From positions 45,210,796-45,274,795 of the forward strand of contig CP099839.1 in NCBI GenBank assembly GCA_030062745.1: a stretch of DNA of 64,000 nucleotides, written 5' to 3'. Every line of letters starts with the position of its first letter. The first letter of the stretch is position 1. The position numbers were made by a program, and so were the translations under genes. The DNA is from Capitulum mitella (taxonomy: Eukaryota; Arthropoda; Thecostraca; Pollicipedomorpha; Pollicipedidae). The notes beneath the pieces are model-generated. The model did no database searches, was not told the DNA's origin, and saw only the letters and a list, made by a program, of their open reading frames with translations. Shown in pieces: positions 1 through 10,700 of the stretch.

Positions 1-785
1 AATATTTCATATTTGCACGGTTATTTATCTATGCACTGATATCAAGTTTCAAGTTTTATCTTACTTTCCTTTCTTGGCAGCCGTTTTCTTTTGCTTTCAA
101 TGATAACAAACATGGTCTGGTGTGCCTCCCAAAAATTTAGCCTGGCTCTGTGTCTGGGACTAATAGAATTACTAAAATTGGACTTCACATGTTGGAAGAA
201 TAGATAAGTAACGGATCTAAGTACTGCACAGCTGCTTAAAAAAAACTGGAAATCGCGAGCAAAAAATGGGGGTGATTCTGAAGCCCTCTCCGTGAAGGAA
301 TAGGTTTAACGACACGTTGCCTGTGTACCCAAGGAAACATTCATTCGTGAATGGCTATCATGCTCTTATCCGTCTTCGTCGGATGAGGAAGCCAATATGC
401 CAATGGGCGGCCGCCCCTTTGCAAGGGTTTCGTGCCTGCGTCGGATGGCATTAACACGCGCACTGGAAGGTGGGTTTTCTGCGCCCCCCCCCACCTGTTT
501 TTCTTGAAAATATCTCGCGAGCGGATCAGAGCTGGTTGCTGCTGCTTTGTGGCATTTATGGCAATTGAATAACTCGTCGAGTGATGCAGAAAAATCGGGA
601 ATCGGCTGGAGCTTTTTGAACTTTCAAGTATTTGACGTCAGGCAAACGTGACGAAAACGACGGTTGTCGCTGACAAATGGGAACTTTGTGAAAGAATTAA
701 CGTTCTACCTAAGATTACCGTTTGAACATAATCCGGCGATGTCATTCGGGCATAAGTGATGGATATACCAAGGCCACAGCCAGGG
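1..785. other. no gene recognised; CRE-type site at 633-640
   Basis: Mixed-composition DNA without a convincing reading frame. A run of ten C residues lies near 482-491. One exact TGACGTCA is present at 633-640. I see no other structure here. Confidence 0.6.
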
Positions 786-789
786 TCAA

Positions 790-1245
790 TAAGGGCCAAG
801 GTCATCAAAGGTCAAGGTCAAACAGCTTGTGACCTGATCCAGATTTGCTTTGCAACATGTCAGTTTGCATAAAATATGCATTCAAGGACCCTAATAAAAA
901 CACATGTGCGCATGATACTCTTACATATACCAAGAGCAGTGGAGGTCAAGGTCATTCAAGGTCAAGGTCCGATATCTTGTGAACTGGCCAAGATTTGTTC
1001 TGCGATATGTCGATTTGTATGAAGTATGCATTCAAAGACCCCAATAAAAACACGTGTTCGCACATGGATACGCATGCATATATACCAGAGTCACTTCGGG
1101 TCAAGGTCATCAAAAGTTAAGGGCAACTTGTTGTGGCCTGGTCCAGATTTTCTTTACAATATGTCGATTTGTATGGAATGTGCAGTCAAAGACGCTACTA
1201 AAACACGTTTGGCACATTGATACGCACATGTATATACATATATAC
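790..1245. repeat. three tandem copies of a ~150-155 bp AGGTCA-rich repeat
   Basis: Three diverged direct copies are anchored at GGTCAT(T)CAAAGGTCAAGG-like motifs at about 801, 951 and 1106. Each continues with a 'CTTGTGACCTG...AGATTTG', 'ATGTCGATTTGTATG' and 'AAAGACCCCAATAAAAACAC' type block in the same order. The array ends in a TA/CA-rich tail with tatatacata repeats near 1230-1260. AGGTCA half-sites occur in clusters, two of them head to tail with no spacer near 943-954. Confidence 0.75.
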
Positions 1246-1379
1246 ACATACATACACCTAAAAACATACATGTATAAACGTACATTTGTGACCAAACGTA
1301 CCGATTTTTGCTACCTTCACTGAAAATACGCCAAAAGATACATGTTGCTCCCTCATTTACTCTCAAGCTGTCCCGTGTT

Positions 1380-1790
1380 GTTCGAAATCTGATCTGCAAC
1401 AGATGAAAAATGACGCCATAGGTCAATGACCTGACATGCCCTCGACCCAAAATCCCCAGTGAAGACTCCAAATAAATGGAAGTTGTCGTATTCCGCGTTT
1501 TAACGGCCAAACAAACACCCTTTTCCCCGTTTCGTTCGAAAAGTGGTACGGAATGGCCTGTACGGGCTGAGAAAGTGTCCAAAGTTGACCTTTTCTCCCC
1601 ATTTGGCCTTGAAGATATTGACCTAGGGTTATGAAAATTGCACGCAGTGTAAATCATAATGTAAACCACATATGTAGATAATGCAAATGTTATAGCCCCA
1701 CCATGTCCATAAAATTTAATGTCTCTAGCTCTTCCCGTTGCCGAGATCGGAGGGGGCACTTTTAGACCCCCCTTCCAGTGATCGTTAGTG
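1380..1790. repeat. AGGTCA-containing interspersed repeat with G/C-hairpin tail
   Basis: Contains the IR1 palindrome at 1420-1432, further TTGACCT-type half-sites, and ends with GAGATCGGAGGGGG, a short loop and CCCCCC near 1743-1772. The same GAGAT-plus-GGGG/CCCC terminal arrangement recurs near 28620, 39900 and 45172, and in reverse near 43430-43460. This suggests one family of mobile-element remnants. Copy boundaries are approximate. Confidence 0.5.
1420..1432. promoter_or_regulatory. perfect IR1 palindrome AGGTCAATGACCT (EcR/USP-type site)
   Basis: Two AGGTCA half-sites inverted around one base. This is the ideal inverted-repeat-1 ecdysone response element form bound by EcR/USP heterodimers in arthropods. 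It lies inside a repeat, with no gene identified nearby, so a function is only possible. An identical 13-mer lies at 61566-61578. Confidence 0.45.
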
Positions 1791-1799
1791 CGAACCCCC

Positions 1800-2443
1800 C
1801 TTCCACTGCGCGTGTTAAAATCGCGTTGGAATGGCTAACATTCTTTCAAAAGTGTTGTAGGCTATAATCACGCTCATAGTCGAGGCCTTTCATTATCCAT
1901 GGAGTGACGAAGTTGAAGCACTGAAAGCGAGCGCCGACACCCCGTGCTGGGGCTGTTGGAATAACTGCTTTGTTCCACCAAACGTCGCTCAGTCATCATT
2001 TGCCAATGACGAAAAATGCAGGCGTAGTGACCCGAAAGGATATAAATGCGAACAGGAAACTATTCTGAGGAGGCATGTCCATTGTGTTCGATCTGCCCGT
2101 CTGGTTAATGGATATTGGGGCACTGAATACGTTGTCGAATGTTTTTGAAAACGACAAACAGGCAAGGATGGTGCTAAATGTCTGGCATGAGGTCCGCAAG
2201 GCATTGACATATATGTACGTCACCACCAGGACGTGTCGTGACCCCGAGGACTTGTTGCCGAGTCCTCAGTCTTGTATAGGCCTTGCCTTCAGAACTGGCA
2301 CCAAGACGGCACAGTTGAGAAAATCACATCAGTGTCGCTGTAATTTTTCCACCGAGCTTGTAGCATAACGCAGTTTTATGTTTACATCGCAGTATTTTCA
2401 ACGTAAAATTTTCCATTTATGTATACGTACATATATAAATGGC

Positions 2444-2445
<2 letters not shown>
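1800..2445. other. no gene recognised
   Basis: Short open frames on both strands around 1990-2370 show no family resemblance, no credible splice context and no repeat structure. Nothing else seen. Confidence 0.5.

Positions 2446-2507
<62 letters not shown>
2446..2507. repeat. (TA)n microsatellite
   Basis: About 62 bases of uninterrupted TA dinucleotide. Confidence 0.97.
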
Positions 2508-2509
<2 letters not shown>

Positions 2510-3875
2510 TGCAAAGCGGAAAATAAGTACACCGGTACAGGTTATTTTAGGAGTGATACCATTAGTAAACGTTAATAGAAGTTTGGTGCGTTGAAATATT
2601 ATTACGTTGTCTTTTTAACTTGATATTTATTTTATTTGCCGTTTTATAAGTCTTATCGTTTGAGTAATTGCAAATTTAGATCGGCTGGTGCGGTCCAGAG
2701 TGCCAGCAGCGCCACGTCCAGAACGATGCCGTCCAGACTAATAATGCATGCCAAGTCGCGGCAGAGCGTCCAGAAGCACGGCCCGGTCCAGCGCGGCTCG
2801 GCCTGCCCTGATGGAGCGCGGCCGAGATGTCCAGCAGCCGCTCAGGAATCGGAGTTGCCGGTCGCAGGGCGCACAGTCATACTGTACTTAGTATAGGACA
2901 AGATAGTATGATCCCCCCCCCAAAAAAAAAATAATGTGTTGGCTCAAGAAGATGGTTGTTTACTATGCTAAAAGGCAGTCAATGTGATTTTGAAAGCCCA
3001 TCATGTCACTGGTCACCTGTTACTGAGCATCTGTTGCTGAACAAGCAGGCGTTCAATGTTACTGAACACCTGTTCGCCTGTTACTGAACAAACCAGTCAC
3101 GTGCTGGGCAATCGCGGTTGGCCAGTTAGAGACTGGATAACATGAAAATCGGGCTGTTCCAGTCACGGCCACTCGAAAACTTTGAGATCCTCACAAAACC
3201 ATGGCATGTTTCGTATGACAATCTCCAGGTGAAAACGGAGGTTCGCAGTCGAAAAAGACGCCGCATTTATGAAAACTCCTGATCATTAAGCCCAATTGTG
3301 CATTAAGGATGACGTAAGGCTCAACAACGACTTATGTATAGAGGTAAAACATTGAAATCTCCAGCATCTTCAAGTTCTAAGGTTAAACCGCGCCCGACTG
3401 GCAGTCGGTGCCGAACACGCTCGACGGTGGTTGACCATCCCCCTCTAACTCACGAACGGCTGGTCGCACGATAAAAATAAGCACCCCATTGGAGAGCTCG
3501 AGACAGGTAGAGCTCGAAACTGGTCTCATTTTTTAGTTTTGGATAATATGTAAGCCATTTACGCCTCATCTGTGTTTTCTCACAGCCGACAGCGTAAAAC
3601 CGAGAAGCAGCCTGGATCTCAAGGAAGGAGGTTAATGAAGTCTATTTCAAGGTGCCCAGGAACAGGTAAAAGTCCGCAGATGCTGATCCACGCCTAAATT
3701 TTCTGATTCTTTTAATAAATACGCCGAAAAGTTGACACGGCGATTTTCACGCGGACTGCCGGCGGACGCCGTATCCGAACGCGGTATGAAATTGACGGGA
3801 GGTAATTTTCGCGTGTCTTTATTTTTGCAGTATGTGTCTTTCAATGTAAAATCTCTAAGTCCAAGGGTTCTTGTG
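2508..3875. other. no gene recognised; minor short repeats
   Basis: A GC-rich patch at 2680-2870 repeats GTCCAGA/GGTCCAG at irregular spacing. A short direct repeat of ACCTGTTACTGA(A/G)CA-type sequence lies at about 3010-3090. Adjacent runs of C and A occur at about 2912-2930. No coding evidence. Confidence 0.5.
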
Positions 3876-3879
3876 ATGG

Positions 3880-4510
3880 CTCCTCACTCTTAATTTTTTG
3901 GAAAATTCTGAAGTTAACAGTTTACATAATTGGCGCAACTTTATTCGTGAGTGTCTTTTTCCAAAATATGTAATTTTTGGAACTTTTTTGAACTTCTTGG
4001 TATTACTTGGAAATGTGCAAGCCATTTCTGTCATTTTCTACGCGTTCTGAGTAGTTCATCGCGGATTTTGACGGCGGTGAGTTTTGGGTTGTAACAGTTA
4101 TTCGTGACCTGACCCCAGGTCAATAGCTAGAAGTCAATGATACTTTGTTCATTAACGACAAAGGGATGTCTGTACCGCCCCACACTAAAAATGCCAAAAA
4201 AATAGCCGAATTCCGAAAAAACGTCGACGTGCCTCGAAAATGGGGTTCACATTAGGTCAATGATTCGGATAACTCCAAAAGATATGAGATGGCAGATGGC
4301 GTTAAACTTTTTTAGGCATAGGTCCACTTGACCTGAACTAGGTCAAAGACATGACTTGGCCTGAGGTCGAAACTTTAAAACAAGGCGTAAAAATGATAGA
4401 GCAAAGGGTACACAAAGTTTCGTGTTGCTGTGTTTGTTCGTTCTCTCGCAATCTAGGAAAAACCTCCGGGGAGAACGATCAACCCCCAGTCGGGGGCGGG
4501 GGTTGATAGA
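3880..4510. repeat. AGGTCA-rich repeat remnant ending in a G/C hairpin
   Basis: Multiple AGGTCA/TGACCT half-sites at about 4110-4370. The segment ends in a hairpin with perfect 10-bp arms, ATCAACCCCC at 4478-4487 and GGGGGTTGAT at 4498-4507. The G/C-run hairpin resembles the tails of the other AGGTCA-rich elements in the window. Confidence 0.45.
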
Positions 4511-6355
4511 CACAGACATAGACATAGATAAGGTACAATAACTTCTCACTGACGCCATAGCTCTCAGGTGTAGCTTTTAGCAGGAAGTGGTAGTATCGTA
4601 ACAGGTACTCAGTGGAATACAAATGCTGCCTAGATTCACAGGCGAGCTGAGGTGCTCCCTTGAAACACCTTCGAAGTCCTCTGCGACGCATTCTCGCGGA
4701 GTCCAAGTTAGCTCCTTTGAGGAAATAGTTTCGATCCTCGCATAAATAGCCTAGCTACCAGTGGTAAAACTTGTTTTCCGTTGCGGTTTAATTTGACGGC
4801 GTTCCCAATGCCCTGCTAGCACACGACGGGGAAAAATAGTCTCTGTGAATTTCTTCGAACGTCTTGCTTGTCCGTAGCAATGTTTGCCATTCTCCAAACA
4901 ACAACTGAGTTCAACAAATGGAGACTACCCCGGTGGAGGAGACATTCGACATTCATACACGTCATTCATAGCTTGGGCGTGGTTCCACTCAATGAGACAT
5001 CGGTCTTAACAAATTAGACTCCTTACCATTATGATGGAAGGATAGTTTCCATAATGATGGACATAACCGCATTTCATCCGTACTTTAACCGCAAATGCAA
5101 ATTAGCCCAGCTCCTACAGCGACATCTTTGATCTGAAGAGGCTCATAGCTTAGTGCGTGTGGTGTTTGGTTAAATTGTGCTACAAACATAACTTCGAAGT
5201 CACGGATGGAACTCACAACATCCCAAAGCATAATCCGAAGCAATCATATCGATGCACGTAAGCAACGCCCAATGGGTAATTTTAGAAGGCATTATTACGA
5301 TTGTGCGTGCCCCGGAACAGGCGTCGGCCCATGTTTTGACCGGAGCCGTTCCCAAGCACGGAAACCTGTTGGTTCGAAACGCCGTACTCACGGAAGGCCA
5401 GCTGTGCATTCTTGGCCGGAAACAGTCGCCTGGAAAAGTTTTACAAGGCTGAATGAAGCATGTGCTTTAGAAACACCGAGCGTTTTCTTGGCTTGGTGTC
5501 CCAACCCCCTTCTCTCCCCCTATACCTTTTTTTCCCTCTTCTTTTCTTCCCCACAGTACCATCGCGTATGTTGCCAATGAATGGGTTTTTTCTCCATCCC
5601 CTGAAAGCAGACGTCTCACGCCCAACCCCAAAGAGCGTGACCTTTTGTTTTCTTTCCCATTTTTCTAGTTCAGCGCGCTGCGTTTTTAGTTGTACTGATC
5701 GAGCGGCACGTAGAGGCGTTCGCGCTTCTGGTGGCTCTGGAGCATTTCGAAAGCAGTAGCATGTGAACATCAAGTGTTTCCTAGTGCAGTTTAGCTGATT
5801 GCAGATGTCGCTGACATTTGACGTCTTCGCGGCTCATTGTCACGCATCTCGTTTTCTTCATACCAATTGAACGTGGTAATTCCTTTGCTAGTACGGCCGA
5901 GAGGCCATGCGTGTTGCTAAAGTCTGTTGAGTCATGACATCAAACGATCAGTACACGAAGCTGTTGAGTACCTGGCTTAGATGACCACAATTACTGTGCG
6001 CTACGTCCTGGCATGTGAGCAGTAAGTCGTTAAATGGCTTCAGGTGCCTGCATTCGAGGCGCATTATGTCCCTATTAACGTCACACATACCAAAGACGTT
6101 CTCGGTGAGCACAAAAAATATAGTACAACCCGAGTAATATATTTCTTCTTACATGTATACTGAACTCGTGATAAAACTCTTATGGACAGTGAATAACAGT
6201 AATGCCCAACACTTAAAACATGATGTAATTGAACGTCTTCAACTTCACCCACGTAAATTTCAGGTTTGACTCGCCTGTGCACATGCTCTCACAAAATAGC
6301 TATCACACTGTTCCACGAAGCGACACGCCAAAGTGCTCGTCATTCGGCACCGCTT
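4511..6355. other. no gene recognised
   Basis: Several overlapping open frames of 70-124 codons around 5200-5770 overlap one another on both strands and match nothing I recognise. A polypyrimidine patch lies at about 5508-5560. No splice-supported exon found. Confidence 0.5.
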
Positions 6356-6356
6356 C

Positions 6357-6434
6357 CTCACTGAAGGCGGTGTCTCGCTGGGGATCGAGTCTTTCCTCCC
6401 TGGAGGCGGTGTCTCGCTGGGGATCGAGTCTATC
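6357..6434. repeat. 39-bp direct duplication
   Basis: Two nearly identical copies in tandem. The shared core GGCGGTGTCTCGCTGGGGAT starts at 6366 and again at 6405. Confidence 0.9.
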
Positions 6435-7598
6435 GCATTTCGCTATGGCTGCTGACGTGGTGACAGGTCCCAATGCCTTATCTGGAGTCGCAGCGAAGTG
6501 CTCCGATCGTGCTCGGTAACGGCTGCTATCGCCCCGTGGCTGGTGACTTTTGACATTCCGTGTCGAGATTGCCTGGCAGGGAATGCCGACCTCACCCCAG
6601 CGTTCCCAGTACGTGGGACCTCGCTCGCGATCTAGAAATAAACAGGTGCTCGGAGGTTCGATCGTAGCCCAGTATCGGGGTTACACATTCCGACAATGTA
6701 CAGGGTAGCCACGTTCTTGCACGGATATCAAACGAAATGTTAAAATTTATAATTTCTCAGCGTTGACAGCAAAGTCGGCAGCCTCCGCACGCTGGCAAAA
6801 CATAAGTTGCAGTTTGCTTTGTGACACAAAGTATCAATCATCGTATTCGTCAGAACAGTTTGCGACTTTTTCTAGCGCCACGCTCGCGGCAGAAACACAA
6901 GAGCCCGCACCGCTAAAGAGCCTCAGAACCACATTCAGGACAGAAAAGGAGGCAGTCAGTCCAGAAGACAACACAAAGCAGACAAACTCCTTCACATGCC
7001 AACGCAGCTCCGTGCTCTGCACATTCATCATGTCCCTCAGCAGCAGCGTGAGTTGAGCATGATCACTCCATGCCCACAGCGGAAACTCCGCCACGCCGTC
7101 CGCAGTCAGCGGAGTCTTGCCGACAGCGCCCGCGGCGTCGGCACACAGTCGCCCGAGTCAGGCGGGTGACGTCACTCATCCTCGCTGCACTAACGAGCGC
7201 CCCGGAAGCTAGTCCAGTCCCGACGGCTCTCCTCGGCCGGCCCTGCTCTCCGGCGGCTGGGCAGAGCCACATTCGGTCCGCAGAACGTCCGCATCACGTC
7301 CTCAGCACGTCCACAACGCGTCCGCAGCACGTCCTCAGCACGTCCGGGCGCGTCCGAGCACGTCCGAACATGGCCGGAACACGACACGAGCACGTCCGGC
7401 CGGAGCGCGTCCAGGCTCCGCGCACGGTGCGGCGTCCGGCGCTGCCGGCCCGGGCCGAGTCAAGCCGCCCCGGCGCGCGCGCGGCGGCGTCCGCCGGGCC
7501 GCCGGCCCTCACACGCTCTGGCGCGTCCCGTCGCTGTCGTCGCGCGGCTCGTCGGCGGCGTCGTGGCGACAGCAGCGGGGCCGGCGGCCGCGCCTGTT
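6435..7598. other. 3' flank / probable 3' UTR side of the dpr-like gene
   Basis: Lies just downstream of the dpr-like stop codon (minus strand). I see no canonical AATAAA on the minus strand close to the stop, so the transcript end is unplaced. Positions 7280-7400 carry a degenerate array of CACGTCC units spaced about 9-15 bases apart. TGACGTCA occurs at 7167-7174. The long GC-rich open frames here overlap on both strands and look like composition artefacts. Confidence 0.45.
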
Positions 7599-7711
7599 TC
7601 ACCGCACCGCCTGCACGAGCAGCGCCAGCAACACGAGCAGGGTGAAGCTGCCGCCCAGCCAGGAGGCGGCGCTGCCGCCTTTCCGCCGCTGGATGGCCGC
7701 CATCTTGTCGC
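7599..7711 (-). CDS. dpr: dpr-like exon 7: linker and C-terminal hydrophobic tail
   Basis: After a CGCTTGCAG acceptor the exon supplies two bases that complete a glycine codon, then DKMAAIQRRKGGSAASWLGG and SFTLLVLLALLVQAVR, and a TGA at 7601-7599. The short small-residue stretch followed by a hydrophobic tail with no cytoplasmic domain fits a GPI-attachment signal, with the omega site probably within GGSAAS; a single-pass anchor is the alternative. The GDKMAAIQRRK linker matches the conserved end of several arthropod DPRs. Confidence 0.9.
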
Positions 7712-10700
7712 CTGCAAGCGGAGAGCATGGCTAGAGGCGGCCGGTGCGGGCATTAGCCCAGAGCCGGCCGGAATCCTCCGGCTTGATTGGAATCGAGCCG
7801 GCCCGTGTCGCCGTGTTCCCGTCCCTTCCCCCCCCCCCCAGCTGCAGCCGTCTCAGCGCGACGTTTGATTCGATGCCGTCTGGCGGCGGCGGCGCGTCTG
7901 ACTCAGTTTGCAGCCAGTTTCGGGAGGGCCGGCCGGCGTCTCCCGGGCCGGCAGCCGCGTTCACGCGCCTCCTGGCAGCCGGCCACCGGCGGCCGTAATC
8001 GGCCCAAGGCGACAACACTGATTGGTATGCAGAGCCCGGTTCGGCACGGGGCTCCGTGCGCGTTACCGAACGTCGGGCGCGCTGAGTCAGACAACAGACA
8101 CTGGGGGCAGATGGCCGGCTACTGGATGTCCTACAGTGCATGTCTGTCAAAGAAATGACCTGTATGCCGGTTGGTTGGTTGGTTATTGGGGCTTAGGGGC
8201 GCACCGACTGCAGGGTCATTCGGCGCCCAATGACCTGTATGCCGATGAAAGGCAGAGGCAATGAGTAAGGCAGAGGAAGCCGTTCACGCTCCGTCTGGTA
8301 ATATCTGGAAACGATAAGTTAAACATACGTGCTACGGAAAAAATCGTGACGTCTGGGTTACAATCAATGAAATCAATAGAATGCCCGATACGCTGATGGC
8401 AGCCGTGACATTGAATGACAGTAGATGGACTGCATAGCGGAAGAAATTATAAACCATTCATGAGCAGTTCGTAACTAATATTTAGTTAGCAAATTAGCAT
8501 TACTATTTCAAGTCTCAGTCGCACGTCATTCTTTGAGTGGCTAGGAGAATTCCACAAGACTTGAACATAGTCGTATTTATAGTTCACTCCAACTTCCGAG
8601 TAACCGACATTCCTAATCCCAGCAACTACGCCGTCACAACTCCACAGTGACGTCACTGAGGTCACGGCCCACCTTCGGAGAGGAAGACGCGCACGCTGGC
8701 GGGTCGGCTGTTGTCGGCCGAGCAGGTGTAGTTGCCGCTGTCCGTGTCGCGCACGTCGGTGATGTTGAGCGTGCTCTTGGTCTCCAGATCGTGCCGCTCC
8801 AGACTCACCTGTCGCCCACGTCATACGAAACACATCGCACGTTGCACGTCACACGTCTCGCGGCACGTACCGCACACGATATGTCACGTATCACTCACAT
8901 CAGACGACAGGCACCACACGGAGTCAAGCAGTGGGCGCGCCGGATGCCACGGATGAGCGGTGACGTGGAATGAGCGGTAACATGGGACGAGTGGTGGTTT
9001 GGGACGGACAGTAGCGTGGGTCGGGCGGCGACGTGGGTCGAGCGATGGCATAGGACGGACAGTGACGCGGCGCAGACGGTGGGGTGGATCGGGCGTTTAC
9101 GTGGGACGGGTAGTGACGTGGAGCAGATGGTGGGGTGGGTCCGGCGTTGACGTGGGAGGGACGGTGGCGTGGGACAGGCGGTGACGTGGGATGGGCGGTG
9201 GCGTGGGACGGGCGGCGGCGTGGGACGGGGGGGCCGCCCCGGACCAGGAGCCCGCTCACAGTCGGCCATTTCCGCCTGACTATCGCCGGCCGCCGGCGGA
9301 CGTCGGCCTGCCTCCCGGGGCGGAGCGGCTCTGCCGGCCTCGGCGGCTCCCCAGTAACCAGTATTCCCCAAATATCCCCAGTATCCCCCGCCCCCGCGTG
9401 GGCCGGCGGTCCCAGCCGGCTGAAATGTCGGGTCAGCCGGGTCCCCGGCAGCGGCCGGAGCCGGAGCCGGAGCCGGCCCATCGAGCGGCCGTCGGGCCGA
9501 CCGGGCCGGCCGGATCGATGGGCCGCGGGGGTCGTGACGGCCGCTATCTATCATCCCGACTATGACGGCCCTGTCCGCCCCTGCGGCCCAGCCCGGCCAC
9601 TTAACCGGCCGATAACCGATCGTCCGATCGCAGCCCGTCGACGCCGACTCGTCTCCGACGCCGGCGGCGTCCGTCCGACCGCCGAAAGCACCGTCCGACC
9701 CCGAGCGGCGCAGGACGCAGAACGCACCGTCCGACCCCGAGCGGCGCAGGACGCAGAACGCACCGTCCGACTGCCAGCCTCGCAGGACGCAGAACGCACC
9801 GTCCGACCCCGAGCGGCGCAGGACGCAGAACGCACCGTCCGACCCCGAGCGGCGCAGGACGCAGAACGCACCGTCCGACCTCGAGCGGCGCAGGACGCAG
9901 AACGCACCGTCCGACCCCGAGCGGCGCAGGACGCAGAACGCACCGTCCGACTCCGAGCGGCGCAGGACGCAGAACGCACCGTCCGACTCCGAGCGGCGCA
10001 GGACGCAGAACGCACCGTCCGACACCGAGCGGCGCAGGACGCAGAACGCACCGTCCGACCCCGAACGACGCAGGCCATGCTGTCTATGCCGGGACTTTTC
10101 CCGTCTGAGAGACAGCTGGCCTGAGCCGATTGCACTGAATTCTTCTATAATCAATTTTACATCGTCGGGTTTTGGCACCTTCGAAGAGGCGTTTACGCAT
10201 CGCTAGGGGGTCAACCAACGACACAATCCTGTTTTTCTTTTTTTTTTAAGGAGCATTGCTCATTTGCATTATGCTCTGCAACGATACGTACCTACATTCC
10301 TTGTCGAAAAGAATCGAAGACATCGACTGTTGGAAACTCCTCCGGCGGATTTAATGCACATGCTAAGATCCAATAAATATGTGATTCTCACCTGCATATC
10401 GCTGCGAAGTTTGTACGGGTTCAGCGCCTTATCGTTATGATGCCAATATACATAGACCGGAGGGGTCATTGCCTGCAATAAAAATGGCCATGAGTGCATC
10501 GAACCCACAGACACAGGTGTCATTGTAGCCACTTAATGGAAAACGCCAGTTTATTCTCTTTGAAGCAGTGGCCGCGGGCAGGTGATATATAAAACAGTCA
10601 TGGAGGAAGTATTCGGTGGAATTCCTCGGCTGGCCCGTGTGTTGCTGTTGCTCGGCAGCGGACCCAGCCCGGCGCGTCGACAAACTGTGGCCTCGGCGGC

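Noticed and set aside
8895..10178. 427-codon minus-strand and 329-codon plus-strand open frames
   Set aside because: Both run through the 17-bp and 36-bp minisatellites within an intron of the dpr-like gene. They are open only because the repeat unit is a multiple of three and lacks stops.
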